A stretch of DNA of 29,131 nt, taken from assembly GCA_002394125.1 (NCBI GenBank), contig DGSY01000077.1, positions 1 through 29,131 of the forward strand, given 5' to 3'. Source of the DNA: Ruminococcus sp. UBA4350 (GTDB lineage: Bacteria; Bacillota; Clostridia; Oscillospirales; Ruminococcaceae). The position numbers were made by a program, and so were the translations under genes. This document shows, piece after piece, positions 1 to 8,795 of this stretch (position 1 is the stretch's first letter; each line of letters opens with the position of its first letter). Under the pieces are notes generated by a model. It was not told where the DNA came from. It saw only the letters and a program-made list of their open reading frames with translations, and did no database searches.

Positions 1-37
1 CACGTCTGCCAATTCCATCACGCCGGCTTACCGGCAT

Positions 38-66
38 ATTATATCATATTTCCGGTGATTTGTCAA
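38..66 (-). promoter_or_regulatory. SigA-type promoter firing off the left edge
   Basis: On the minus strand TTGACA (61-66) and TATAAT (38-43) are separated by exactly 17 bp, a full consensus match. The -35 box overlaps the stop codon of the AraC-type gene, so the promoter serves a gene beyond position 1. A short hairpin (GCCGG/CCGGC, about 22-35) lies at the expected transcript start. The downstream gene cannot be seen. Confidence 0.75.
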
Positions 67-851
67 TCCCCGGTATTGCCTTCGGAGCCTCCGCCCTGCC
101 GCCGCCAGCGGTCAGGCGAAATGCCGGTATATTTTTTGAATTGCCGTGAGAAATGCTCCGGGCTTGCATAGCCGCAGCGCAGGGCGATCTCCTCCGCATT
201 CAGTCCGGTGCATTGCAGCAGATTCTTTGCCGCCTCGATCCGGCTGCGGATCACATCCTGCGTCAGCGATGTGCGGAAGGTCTCCTTATAGAGCCGGTGG
301 AAATATGAGACGCTGATATGCAGCGAGTCTGCGAGCGCCTCGGCACGCCAGTCCTTCTGCGGCTGCGCGCCGATCTGCTGCCGGATCGTCACCAGCTCGC
401 CGAAATACGGCATCGGCTTATTCGGCAGAAGCGGGATCACGGAGTAATCCGTCAGCATTGCGGTCATCAGCGAATTGATGACCGCATCATTATTGAAGCC
501 GCGGAAAAATGCGCTGCAAATGATCGAGAAATACTGCTCCGGATGCGCCCATTCCGGTATCGTGATCGGTTCATTCAGCGGCAGGCCGAAGGAGCGTATG
601 ACCTTCGGCTCGCTTGCAAACTGGATCCAGTCATCCACATAGGGTGCATCATCCGCAGCATAATACTGCGGCGTATTCATATCATACAGCACAAAGGTGC
701 CCGGCGGGTAGGAGCGGATCTCATCGCCGCAGCGCAGCCGGCATTTCGTCCGGACAAGCAGCGCCAGATAATGCGGATAGCCCTCGCGCCGGTCGATCAC
801 AAAATCCGGCTCATGCTCATAGCCGATGCCCATGCAGATGATCTGGAACAT
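63..851 (-). CDS. AraC family transcriptional regulator
   Basis: This 262-residue protein has an N-terminal cupin-like ligand-binding half (about 1-150) and a C-terminal AraC DNA-binding domain with two helix-turn-helix motifs (about 160-255). The second motif carries the family signature: EEIALRCGYASPEHFSRQFK followed by GISPDRWR. Such proteins usually control carbohydrate genes in response to a sugar. I chose the ATG at 851 because GAGGTG lies 6 nt upstream; an in-frame GTG at 860 is itself part of that ribosome site. The gene is last in a minus-strand series, 40 bp after a lipoprotein gene. Just beyond its stop a strong promoter fires in the same direction, so the target may be the gene outside the window. 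The ligand is not inferable. Confidence 0.9.
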   Translation of the reverse strand: MFQIICMGIGYEHEPDFVIDRREGYPHYLALLVRTKCRLRCGDEIRSYPPGTFVLYDMNTPQYYAADDAPYVDDWIQFASEPKVIRSFGLPLNEPITIPEWAHPEQYFSIICSAFFRGFNNDAVINSLMTAMLTDYSVIPLLPNKPMPYFGELVTIRQQIGAQPQKDWRAEALADSLHISVSYFHRLYKETFRTSLTQDVIRSRIEAAKNLLQCTGLNAEEIALRCGYASPEHFSRQFKKYTGISPDRWRRQGGGSEGNTGD

Positions 852-890
852 TCTGTTCACCTCGCGATCGTGCAGCTTTTCGGAACGGGC

Positions 891-1553
891 TTATCCGAAG
901 AGATATGCGCCGTCCTTGGTTTTCAGTACAATGATCTCATTGTCATCGACGACCTTGACAGGCTTCTCGTCGCCCTCATAAAGCGCATAGAGCCTGAAGC
1001 GGATATCCTGAATATCCTCCGCATTTTCGAGGCATTCCTTTTTCAGGGATTCATCGAAATAGCCGGCGTTGATATAGGAATCAAAGAAGCCCTCGATGTC
1101 AATGCCGCCCTCCGGCATATTTTCCATTTCAAGGGTCGTCAGCTTCCACGATTCATAGCCGTCCTCATCGAAGCGGTGGCAGACATCGCTGAATACATCC
1201 TTCAGTGTTTCGTCCCCCTCCATAGATTCGACATATGCCGAAAACGCATCCTTGAACGGCGGATACAGCACCGTCAGATATGTGTCATAATCCTCGCTCT
1301 CAATCGCCTTGAAATATTTGCGCAGCAGCGGGATATAGGCCTCATCGACATCCGCAGCAGCGCGGATCGTCAGGCCGTCCTCGGTCGATTCCTTCATTTC
1401 TGCCGAAGACTGCTCCGCAGCGGAGCTTTCGGACGAAGCGCTGCTTTCCGCGGCACTGTTTTCCGCAGTGCTGTTATCCGCGGAGCTGCCTGCGCCGCAG
1501 CCGGTTCCGAGCAGCATGATGCCGCAGAGCAGCAAAGCCAGTTGCTTTTTCAT
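891..1553 (-). CDS. Secreted lipoprotein, paralogue of its upstream neighbour
   Basis: This is a predicted 220-residue lipoprotein. The signal peptide begins MKKQLALLLCG and ends in the lipobox LGTGC (cysteine near residue 19), followed by a Ser/Ala/Glu-rich linker of about 40 residues. The globular part has the pattern YIPLLRKYFKAIESEDYDTY and ends in a strand-rich segment (EIIVLKTKDGAYLFG). The neighbouring lipoprotein shows the same pattern, which resembles NTF2-like folds, although I cannot name a family. The ATG at 1553 was preferred because GAGGTG lies 5 nt upstream; a start at 1583 would put about ten charged residues before the signal peptide and overlap the previous gene. Only 8 bp separate it from that gene, so the two are surely cotranscribed. 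Function unknown. Confidence 0.8.
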   Translation of the reverse strand: MKKQLALLLCGIMLLGTGCGAGSSADNSTAENSAAESSASSESSAAEQSSAEMKESTEDGLTIRAAADVDEAYIPLLRKYFKAIESEDYDTYLTVLYPPFKDAFSAYVESMEGDETLKDVFSDVCHRFDEDGYESWKLTTLEMENMPEGGIDIEGFFDSYINAGYFDESLKKECLENAEDIQDIRFRLYALYEGDEKPVKVVDDNEIIVLKTKDGAYLFG

Positions 1554-1561
1554 ATTACACC

Positions 1562-2209
1562 TCACAGATAGATCAGATACCACTGATCGTCATATTTGAT
1601 CGCATAGAGCTTTTCGTCTTTGAGAACGATATCGGTCGGATTCTTGTCCGTCTTGCCGCGTTCCCCGATATAGCGGTCGATCGTCATTTCATAGAGCTTT
1701 TCCGTTTTTTCAGAGATCTTCGGCATATCCTTTTCCGCCGCGAGATCGTCCAGCATCGGGAGCAGCGAATCGCGCTCCTGCGACTGGCTGTCCGTGTCAA
1801 TGAGCGATTTGATGTCGATGTAGCTGTATGCAAAGTCGATGTTGTAATATTCCGAGATCGCAGCGTTTGTCCGCTCGACGATGTCCTGATCGGTCAGCTC
1901 GCCCTCATAAAATTCGTCGAGCTGATACTGATGATAGAGCGGGAACAGCAGCTTGGAGAATGCCTCGCCGTCCTTCTCCTGAATGGAGAGATAATACTTT
2001 CGGATCATGTCAACAAGATAATCGTCCAGAAAGCGCCTGTCATAGCAGAGTGTATAGTCGCCGTCGCGGTTCTCAACGACGGTCGCGCCGTATGGCATAT
2101 CCTCCTCTGCCTGATCCTCTGTCGCGGATGATTGTTCGCCGCAGGCCGTCACCGCACAGGCGGAGAGCAGCATTGCAGCGGCCATTGCGAAAAGCCGGAT
2201 TTTTTTCAT
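1562..2209 (-). CDS. Secreted lipoprotein of unknown function
   Basis: This 215-residue protein starts with a lipoprotein signal (MKKIRLFAMAAAMLLSACAV). Two cysteines could serve as the lipidation site, in LSAC (about 18) or VTAC (about 23). An acidic linker is followed by a helical region (DDYLVDMIRKYYLSIQEKDG) and a C-terminal strand segment (KLYAIKYDDQWYLIYL). Both match the layout of the downstream lipoprotein, so the pair look like an old tandem duplication. The start has GAGAGGG about 7 nt upstream. It lies 36 bp after the ABC-F gene and 8 bp before its paralogue. The fold could be NTF2-like (DUF4878/DUF5105 type), but this is a guess from shape and not a family assignment. Confidence 0.8.
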   Translation of the reverse strand: MKKIRLFAMAAAMLLSACAVTACGEQSSATEDQAEEDMPYGATVVENRDGDYTLCYDRRFLDDYLVDMIRKYYLSIQEKDGEAFSKLLFPLYHQYQLDEFYEGELTDQDIVERTNAAISEYYNIDFAYSYIDIKSLIDTDSQSQERDSLLPMLDDLAAEKDMPKISEKTEKLYEMTIDRYIGERGKTDKNPTDIVLKDEKLYAIKYDDQWYLIYL

Positions 2210-2245
2210 TTGTTTACCCTCTCATTTTTTCGGAGTGCAGCGCCG

Positions 2246-4168
2246 TCAGGCCTGCTCCTCCAGTAAGATCAGCTGTTCGAGCAGCTCGTCCTGCCGCTGC
2301 CGGATCTCCTCCAGCCGGTTGCAGACCTGCTGCATTTTTTCATAATCGGATGCGATCGCTTCGTCTGACAGAGATGCCTGAAGTGTGTCCTGTTCTGCCT
2401 GCAATGCGTCGATCTCCTGCTCCATGCGCTTCTGCTCGGCGCGGCGTTTGACCTCCTGCGCGCGCTGCTCTTTGGAGCGGTATGCGGATTTCTGGGATTC
2501 GGCCGCCTTTCGCTGCTTTTCTTCGGCAGCGGCTGCCTGCTCCGCTTCTGTCCTGCGGCGGATCTGCTCCTGATAGGCGGAGAATCTGCCCTTGAATGTA
2601 CTGAGCCCGCCGTCCGCGAGGATCAGAAGCTGATCGGCAATGCGGTCCAGCAGATAGCGGTCATGGCTGACAAAGAGGATCGTTCCGTCAAATTCGGCAA
2701 GCGCCTGTTCCAGTATCTCCTTGGTCGTCAGATCGAGGTGATTGGTCGGCTCGTCCAGCAGCAGCACATTGCCGTGCTCCATCATCAGGATCGCGAAGCA
2801 GAGCTTTGCCCGCTCGCCGCCGGAGATCACACCGGTCTCCTTGAATACATTCTCGCCGGTCAGCCGCACCTGTCCGAGCAGGCTTCGCACCTCGAAATCG
2901 CTGAGCGCCGGATAGCGGTCGTGCAGCTCATCGAAGACGGTCGCATAGGGATTGAGGCTTTCGCTCTCCTGCTCAAAGCAGCCGAGCCGCGTGCCGGCAG
3001 CCCATTTGACGAGACCCTTGTGCGGCAGGATATTGCGCAGCACCTTGAGCAGCGTCGATTTGCCGGCGCCGTTTTCGCCGATAATGCCGATCTTGTCGCC
3101 GCGCCGGACGGTGAACGAAAGATTCTCCATGAGCGTTTTCTGCTGTGCTCCGTGTCCGACGGTCAGGTCGATATTCCGGACTTCGAGCAGGTCGATCGGC
3201 GGTGTCACGCTGTATGTAAAGCTGAGCTTTGCGGATTTCTGTGCAGCATAGGGCTTGTCAATGCGCTCGATCTTTTCAAGCTGCTTCTCGCGGGATTTCG
3301 CGGATTTTGCCGTCGATGCGCGTACCTTGTTCCGCGCGACATAATCCTCCAGCTTTGCGATCTCGCGCTGCTGCGCTTCATATTCCTTCTGCTGGCGCTC
3401 GCGGGATTCCGCGCGCAGCTTTGTGAATGCGGTATAGTTGCCCTTGTAGCGCGTCAGCTCGCCGCGCTCCAGCTCGCAGATGCTCGTGCAGAGCCGGTCG
3501 AGGAAGAAGCGGTCGTGGCTGACGATCAGCAGAGCGCCGCGCCATCCTTTGAGGTAATCCTCCAGCCAGCCGACCGTCTGGAAATCCAGATGGTTCGTCG
3601 GCTCGTCGAGGATCAGCAGATCGGGCGATTCGAGGAGCAGCTTGCAGAGCGCAAGGCGCGTCTTTTCGCCGCCGGAGAATCCGGAGATCTGCCGCGCAAG
3701 CGTCTCCTCACCGAAGCCCATGCCGTAAAGCACGGTGCGGATTCGCACATCGGTCGTGTAGCCGTCGTTCGTCTCGAAGAATGCGGAAAGCCGCGCATAT
3801 TCGTCGGTTTCCTCATCGGTCAGCCCCTGCTCCATACGCGCTTCGAGTTCCCGCATGGTCTCCCTCGCCGCATTGAGATGCGCAAAGGCATCGTTCATTT
3901 CCTCCAGCACGGTGCGGCTGCCGTCGAGACCGGCATTCTGCGCCAGATAGCCGATGCGGAGACGCGGCGCTTTTGCGATCGCGGGCTCCTCGCGCTCAAA
4001 GCCGTCAGGCAGCTCCTGCTCTGTGAGGATGCGCAGCAGCGTCGATTTGCCGCAGCCGTTGTCGCCGACCAGTCCGATCCGGTCCTGATTTTCGACGGTC
4101 AGGCTGACCGAACGCAGCACATGGTTATCCTGATAGAATTTGTGTATCTGAGAACATGAAAGCAGCAT
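2246..4168 (-). CDS. ABC-F family ATPase (YdiF/Uup-like)
   Basis: This 640-residue protein has two ABC ATPase domains and no membrane segments, as in the ABC-F class that acts on ribosomes. Domain 1 has Walker A GDNGCGKST (35-43), signature SGGEKTRLAL, Walker B LLILDEPTNHLD and switch SHDRFFLD. Domain 2 repeats this with GENGAGKST, SGGERAKLCF, VLLLDEPTNHLD and SHDRYLLD. The charged linker between them (about 240-310) fits the ABC-F P-site tRNA interaction motif. The last 100 residues form a Glu/Gln/Arg-rich coiled coil, as in YdiF and Uup. The start has AAGGAGG 7 nt upstream. It sits 24 bp downstream of a GH13 gene. Family members rescue stalled ribosomes or protect against antibiotics; nothing here points to resistance, so housekeeping is likelier. 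Confidence 0.93.
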   Translation of the reverse strand: MLLSCSQIHKFYQDNHVLRSVSLTVENQDRIGLVGDNGCGKSTLLRILTEQELPDGFEREEPAIAKAPRLRIGYLAQNAGLDGSRTVLEEMNDAFAHLNAARETMRELEARMEQGLTDEETDEYARLSAFFETNDGYTTDVRIRTVLYGMGFGEETLARQISGFSGGEKTRLALCKLLLESPDLLILDEPTNHLDFQTVGWLEDYLKGWRGALLIVSHDRFFLDRLCTSICELERGELTRYKGNYTAFTKLRAESRERQQKEYEAQQREIAKLEDYVARNKVRASTAKSAKSREKQLEKIERIDKPYAAQKSAKLSFTYSVTPPIDLLEVRNIDLTVGHGAQQKTLMENLSFTVRRGDKIGIIGENGAGKSTLLKVLRNILPHKGLVKWAAGTRLGCFEQESESLNPYATVFDELHDRYPALSDFEVRSLLGQVRLTGENVFKETGVISGGERAKLCFAILMMEHGNVLLLDEPTNHLDLTTKEILEQALAEFDGTILFVSHDRYLLDRIADQLLILADGGLSTFKGRFSAYQEQIRRRTEAEQAAAAEEKQRKAAESQKSAYRSKEQRAQEVKRRAEQKRMEQEIDALQAEQDTLQASLSDEAIASDYEKMQQVCNRLEEIRQRQDELLEQLILLEEQA

Positions 4169-4192
4169 CCGGCCGCCTCCTTTCAGTGCGTA

Positions 4193-6067
4193 TTACAGCT
4201 CGACCTTGACGGCGAGATAGCCGTAGGGCGGGAGCTTGCAGTCATTTCCGTTGATCTCGCCGTGTACCACGTCGAACATCGTATAGCGGTCGGTGAAGGG
4301 TGTTTTGTCCACGCCGAACACGATCTCATGATCGGAGCGGTTCACCGCAATGACCATTGCCTTGCGGCGCTGCTCGCGGTAGCGGGCGAATACGATATAA
4401 TCATCATCCAGCGTCAGGAATTTCAGGTTGCCGTCGATGAACACCTTCGAGCTGTGGCGGATCCGCGAAAGCTCCCTTGTGTATTCGATCAGATCCTGAT
4501 CCTCATGTCCCCACGGGAAGCAGCGGCGGTTAAAGGGATCGCCGTAGCCGTCCAGACCGGCCTCGTCGCCGTAGTAGATGCTCGGAACGCCGGGCAGGAA
4601 GAATTGCAGCACCATCGCGCATTTCAGTTTCTTTTTGCCGATCTCGTACTGCTGCGGATTCAGTCTGCGCTCGGCCATCCAGTCCTTGCTGCGGCCGTTT
4701 GCGGGCTCTCCGCCGAAGACCGTGATCGCACGCTCAATATCATGCGTCGAGACGAAATTCATCAGCACATCGACAACGCATTTCGGATAGTTTTCGATGA
4801 TCGTCATGATCTGGCTGCGGAAATCATAGGGGCTGCATCCGCCGAGGTACTGCATGATCGCCGTCCGGAACGGATAGTTCATGACCGAATCGAGCTGCGA
4901 GCCGAGCAGATAGCGCCGCTTGACGCCGTAGGCCTCCTTGGTCGAGGCATCCTCCCAGACCTCGCCGATGATGATATGCTCGCCGTCAGCGCGCTTCACA
5001 CAGTCGTGCAGATGATCGAGGAACGCATCCGGCAGCTCGTCGGCAACATCCAGACGGAAGCCGGCTGCGCCGAGGCTCATCCAGTATTCCAGCACGCCGC
5101 CCTTGCCGCAGATATAGTCGGTATATTCCGGCTCATTCTCATTGACATTCGGGAGCGTGTCGATGCCCCACCACGACTCATAGACATTCGGATACTGGTG
5201 GAAGCTGTACCACTTGTAATAGGGTGATGATTTGGAATTATATGCGCCGACGGAATCATAGCGGCAGAATTTGTTGAAATAGATGCTGTCCGCGCCGGTG
5301 TGGGAGAATACGCCGTCGAGAATGACCTGCATTCCGTGCCGCGCACATTCCGTGCAGAGCCGCTGGAAATCCATATTCGTGCCGAGCAGCGGATCGACGC
5401 GCCGGTAATTCGCGGTATTGTAGCGGTGATTCTCATGCGATTCAAAGATCGGGTTGAGGTAGATGCAGGTCACGCCGAGCGATTCGAGATAGCCGAGCTT
5501 CTGCACGATGCCTTCGAGGTCGCCGCCGAAATAGTCGTTGTTCCAGACATGACCGTTCTGATCCGGCCGGTAATAGGGTGTGCCGCCCCAGTCATCGCGC
5601 AGCACTCTGTCGGTCGGGACGCCCTCATGCTGCATCCCGCTGCGGCAGAAGCGGTCAGGGAAGATCTGATACATTACGCCGCCCTTGAGGAATTCCGGCG
5701 TCTGGAAGCTCTCGTCATAGACCGTGAGCTGAAAGAGATCGCCCTCACCGATCACGCCCTCATGCGCGGCTGCTTTTTTGATATAGTGCCACTGGCCGCC
5801 TGAGATAAAGGAAAAATAATAGTAATGCACACCGGGGATCTTCGCGGAGCAGGTCGCGGAATAATAGATCACATCGCCGCTCGGATAGACGGTGTTCATC
5901 GGGATAAAGCGTTCCTTCATGCCCGGACGGTAGAGCACGAGCATCGGGTTTGTATCGAGCCCCTGCGATACCGGCAGGCAGATCGTAAAGGTGCAGGGCT
6001 CATTCTGGCGAAGCGCACCGAATACGGACTTGTATGCGCGGTCCCAGCTGTCGTAGATTCGTCTCAT
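4193..6067 (-). CDS. GH13 alpha-glucan hydrolase (neopullulanase/cyclomaltodextrinase-like)
   Basis: This 624-residue enzyme of the alpha-amylase clan hydrolyses alpha-glucosidic bonds in maltodextrins. An N-terminal beta-sandwich (about 1-120) precedes the TIM barrel. The conserved regions are visible: DGVFSHTG (region I), GFRLDVADE with nucleophile Asp340, IIGEVWED with acid/base Glu369 and FVSTHDIE with Asp443. LDGYGDPFNRRCFPW is typical of neopullulanase and cyclomaltodextrinase relatives. No signal peptide is present, so it should act in the cytoplasm. ATG 6067 was chosen over 6073 and 6112 because AGAAGGGG lies 7-8 nt upstream of it. It follows glgP, with a terminator hairpin between them and no clear promoter of its own. 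It probably trims branched or cyclic dextrins for the phosphorylase. Exact specificity (pullulan, cyclodextrin, debranching) is not certain. Confidence 0.92.
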   Translation of the reverse strand: MRRIYDSWDRAYKSVFGALRQNEPCTFTICLPVSQGLDTNPMLVLYRPGMKERFIPMNTVYPSGDVIYYSATCSAKIPGVHYYYFSFISGGQWHYIKKAAAHEGVIGEGDLFQLTVYDESFQTPEFLKGGVMYQIFPDRFCRSGMQHEGVPTDRVLRDDWGGTPYYRPDQNGHVWNNDYFGGDLEGIVQKLGYLESLGVTCIYLNPIFESHENHRYNTANYRRVDPLLGTNMDFQRLCTECARHGMQVILDGVFSHTGADSIYFNKFCRYDSVGAYNSKSSPYYKWYSFHQYPNVYESWWGIDTLPNVNENEPEYTDYICGKGGVLEYWMSLGAAGFRLDVADELPDAFLDHLHDCVKRADGEHIIIGEVWEDASTKEAYGVKRRYLLGSQLDSVMNYPFRTAIMQYLGGCSPYDFRSQIMTIIENYPKCVVDVLMNFVSTHDIERAITVFGGEPANGRSKDWMAERRLNPQQYEIGKKKLKCAMVLQFFLPGVPSIYYGDEAGLDGYGDPFNRRCFPWGHEDQDLIEYTRELSRIRHSSKVFIDGNLKFLTLDDDYIVFARYREQRRKAMVIAVNRSDHEIVFGVDKTPFTDRYTMFDVVHGEINGNDCKLPPYGYLAVKVEL

Positions 6068-6131
6068 ATGCATTCCCCTTCTGATATTCCGCTGCTGTGA
6101 TGACCGGTGCATCCCGGCAGCGGGCGTTGCG

Positions 6132-6162
6132 AAAAAAGCAGGCGATCTATCTGACCGCCTGC
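6132..6162 (-). terminator. Rho-independent terminator after glgP
   Basis: Read on the minus strand, GCAGGCGGTC and GATCGCCTGC form a 10-bp stem (one G-U) with a 5-nt loop, followed at once by six T. It lies 50 bp after the glgP stop and 65 bp before the GH13 start. That interval shows no good promoter, so partial readthrough into the GH13 gene is likely. Confidence 0.85.
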
Positions 6163-6211
6163 CCTTTCAGCATGGTATCATCATGCGGCCGGCTTCCGCA
6201 GCCTGCATTTC

Positions 6212-8596
6212 TTATAGGTGCCAGATATTCTTGGCGTATTCGGTGACGGCGCGGTCTGCGGAGAACACGCCTGCACCGGCGATATTGTTCAGGCTCATCT
6301 TTGCAAAGCGCTGCTTGTCGGCATAGCACTGTGCGGCATATGCCTGTGCTGCGCGGTAGCTGTCGAAGTCCGCGAGAACCATATAAGGATCCTGCGTGCG
6401 GAGCGACTGTGCGATCTCCGGGAACTTGCAGCCGTTGATGCCGTTTGCGATGCGGTCTACGCAGCTGCGGATGAGACCGTGATGCTGATAGATATCCTGC
6501 GGACGGTAATTGAACTTGCGCGCATTGACCTCCTCGGTCTTCATGCCGAAGATGATGATATTCTCATCGCCGGCCGCATCCTTGATCTCGATGTTCGCGC
6601 CGTCGAGCGTACCGATCGTGACAGCGCCGTTGAGCATCAGCTTCATGTTACCCGTACCGGAGGCCTCGGTGCCTGCGAGCGAGATCTGCTCCGAGAAATC
6701 GGATGCCGGCATCAGCAGCTCGGAGAGCGTGACGCAGTAATTTTCAAGGAAGACGACCGCGAGCTTTTCGCTGATCTTCGGATTCTTGCGGATCTCCTCG
6801 GAGAGCGACCAGATCATCTTGATGATCTGCTTTGCGAGATAGTAGCCCGGTGCAGCCTTTGCCGCGAAGATATAGGTCTTCGGCGCGAAGTCCATATCCG
6901 GATTGTCGAGCAGCGCCTGATAATCCGCGAGGATGTTCAGCGCATTCAGATGCTGACGCTTATACTCATGCAGACGCTTGACCTGCACATCAAAGACGCT
7001 GTCCGGATTGAGGACGATGCCGCTCTTTGCCTTGACATACTTTGCAAACTCCGATTTGTTGGCGCGCTTGACGGCCATGAGCTTTTCCAGCACATCCGCG
7101 TCATCCTGGAATGCACGGAACTTCTCCAGCTCGGCAGCGTTCTTGAGGAATCCTCCGCCGATCGTATCATGCAGCAGCTTTGTCAGGCCGGGATTGGACT
7201 GATAGAGCCAGCGGCGATACGCGATGCCGTTCGTGACATTCGTGAATTTTTCCGGCGTATAGCAGTACTCATTGTGGAAGACCGCATCCTTGATGATCTC
7301 GGAATGCAGCTTGGAAACGCCGTTGACATTGTGCGAAGCAGCGACGCAGAGCGTTGCCATGTGGATGAGATTATCCTGAATGATCGACATTTTGGTCGTC
7401 AGGGCGCTGTCATTGGTTCTTGCAAAGACCTCAGCGCAGTAGCGGTTGTTGATCTCGACGATGATCGAGAAGATACGCGGAATGACTCTGCGGACGAGGT
7501 TGACATCCCACTTTTCCAGTGCTTCGGCCATAACGGTGTGGTTCGTATAGGCAAAGACCTTTGTGGTGATATCCCATGCCTTATCCCAGCCGTAGCCGCA
7601 GTCGTCGAGCAGAATGCGCATCAGCTCAGGGATCGCGAGCGTCGGGTGCGTATCGTTGATATGGATCGCGACCTTCTCCGCGAGATTGTCGAGCGTGCCG
7701 TAGACAGCCATATGATTGTTGACGATATCGCCGACGGCTGCCGCGCAGAGGAAATACTGCTGGCGCAGGCGGAGCGACTTGCCCTCCAGGTGGTTGTCGT
7801 TCGGATAGAGCACCTTCGAGATCGCGTTTGCGATGGAGTTCTGTGCGAGCGCCTTGGAATAGTCGCCCTGATTGAACATTGCCATATCGAAGCTCGGCGC
7901 CTTTGCAGACCACAGTCTCAGAACGGAGACCGCGTTGCTGTTGTAGCCGGAGACATACATATCATAGGGGATCGCGGTGACGGTGCTGTAATTGACATGG
8001 GAAACATGGTGATACTGCTGATCCCAGTATTCCTCAAGGTCGCCTTCGAAGTGGACCTCGATCGACTGCTCCGGTCTCGGATCCAGCCAGACCTCGCCGC
8101 CGGGGAGCCAGTTGTCGGGAAGCTCCGTCTGCCAGCCCTCCTCGAGCTTCTGCTTGAAAATGCCGTATTCATAGCAGATCGAGTGGCCGGTCGCCGGATA
8201 TCCGGTCGTAGCAAGGCCGTCGAGATAACAGGCAGCCAGTCTGCCGAGACCGCCGTTGCCGAGGCCTGCATCCGGCTCATAGTCATAGATGCGGTCGAGC
8301 TTGATGTCGAATTTCTTGAGGAATTTGGCGATGTCATCTGCCAGATCGAGATTATAAAGGCTGGTCTTCAGCGATCTGCCCATCAGGAATTCCATTGAGA
8401 GATAGAAGATCTGCTTCTGACCGGTCGAATTGACATGGTTCATGAACTTCTGACGCTTTGCCTTCATCAGATCCATAACGACTGCAGAGAGCGCGAGATA
8501 GATCTGCTTGTCGCTTGCCTCATCCGGCGAGACATTGAACTGCATTTGCAGGCGGTTCAGAAGATCCTGCGTAACCTTTTCCGAAAACTTGGACAT
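6212..8596 (-). CDS. glgP: Glycogen/maltodextrin phosphorylase
   Basis: This 794-residue enzyme is a GT35 phosphorylase. It releases glucose-1-phosphate from the non-reducing ends of glycogen or maltodextrin, with pyridoxal phosphate as cofactor. The PLP-binding motif EASGTGNMKLMLNGA is intact, with the cofactor lysine near residue 652. The N-terminal MEFLMGRSL and GNGGLGRLAACYLDGLAT motifs are also present, and the length matches the family (about 750-850). I start at ATG 8596 because GGAG lies 8-9 nt upstream and the sequence MSKFSEKV fits family N-termini; the open frame runs 61 codons further but that part is leader. A consensus promoter lies 139 bp upstream and a terminator follows. The neighbouring GH13 gene supports a glycogen-degradation role. 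Whether glycogen or imported maltodextrin is the main substrate cannot be told. Confidence 0.96.
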   Translation of the reverse strand: MSKFSEKVTQDLLNRLQMQFNVSPDEASDKQIYLALSAVVMDLMKAKRQKFMNHVNSTGQKQIFYLSMEFLMGRSLKTSLYNLDLADDIAKFLKKFDIKLDRIYDYEPDAGLGNGGLGRLAACYLDGLATTGYPATGHSICYEYGIFKQKLEEGWQTELPDNWLPGGEVWLDPRPEQSIEVHFEGDLEEYWDQQYHHVSHVNYSTVTAIPYDMYVSGYNSNAVSVLRLWSAKAPSFDMAMFNQGDYSKALAQNSIANAISKVLYPNDNHLEGKSLRLRQQYFLCAAAVGDIVNNHMAVYGTLDNLAEKVAIHINDTHPTLAIPELMRILLDDCGYGWDKAWDITTKVFAYTNHTVMAEALEKWDVNLVRRVIPRIFSIIVEINNRYCAEVFARTNDSALTTKMSIIQDNLIHMATLCVAASHNVNGVSKLHSEIIKDAVFHNEYCYTPEKFTNVTNGIAYRRWLYQSNPGLTKLLHDTIGGGFLKNAAELEKFRAFQDDADVLEKLMAVKRANKSEFAKYVKAKSGIVLNPDSVFDVQVKRLHEYKRQHLNALNILADYQALLDNPDMDFAPKTYIFAAKAAPGYYLAKQIIKMIWSLSEEIRKNPKISEKLAVVFLENYCVTLSELLMPASDFSEQISLAGTEASGTGNMKLMLNGAVTIGTLDGANIEIKDAAGDENIIIFGMKTEEVNARKFNYRPQDIYQHHGLIRSCVDRIANGINGCKFPEIAQSLRTQDPYMVLADFDSYRAAQAYAAQCYADKQRFAKMSLNNIAGAGVFSADRAVTEYAKNIWHL

Positions 8597-8728
8597 TCTT
8601 TTCTCCAATCTCCAACATAGGGGGTCAGTATTGCAGCGCCGTTCGGAACGGTACTGCCGCCGCCGGTTTGTTGGCATACCGACGGTTCCGGCGGGGATCC
8701 GGCAGGCCGGAAACCGCTCAAACAATAC
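8597..8728 (-). promoter_or_regulatory. Long GC-rich leader of glgP
   Basis: About 130 nt separate the predicted transcript start from the glgP ribosome site. The leader can fold: CCGCCGG pairs with CCGGCGG across about 21 nt, and CCGTTCCGAACGG makes a small hairpin. I do not recognise a known riboswitch or T-box. The downstream stem does not cover the ribosome site, and no U-tract is present. Confidence 0.35.
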
Positions 8729-8734
8729 CCTTTT

Positions 8735-8763
8735 ATTATACCCGATTCGCAGAGAAAAAGCAA
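8735..8763 (-). promoter_or_regulatory. SigA-type promoter of glgP
   Basis: On the minus strand TTGCTT (8758-8763) and a perfect TATAAT (8735-8740) are 17 bp apart. Transcription should start near 8728. Confidence 0.8.
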
Positions 8764-8795
8764 TAGCTGAAATTAACAAAATTGCCTGCTAAATT

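Noticed and set aside
318..1571. 417-codon open frame opposite the AraC and lipoprotein genes
   Set aside because: It runs antisense to two well-supported genes and is explained by GC-rich codon bias; no domain is visible. The same holds for other long antisense frames, such as 2663-4159, 6218-8398, 10317-12170, 22451-24001 and 27549-29018.
2246..4168. Antibiotic-resistance ABC-F protein
   Set aside because: Length and C-terminal coiled coil fit the YdiF/Uup housekeeping type, and no resistance genes or mobile genes are nearby.
8597..8728. T-box or known riboswitch in the glgP leader
   Set aside because: No T-box sequence or conserved riboswitch core was recognised, and no terminator/antiterminator pair is present.
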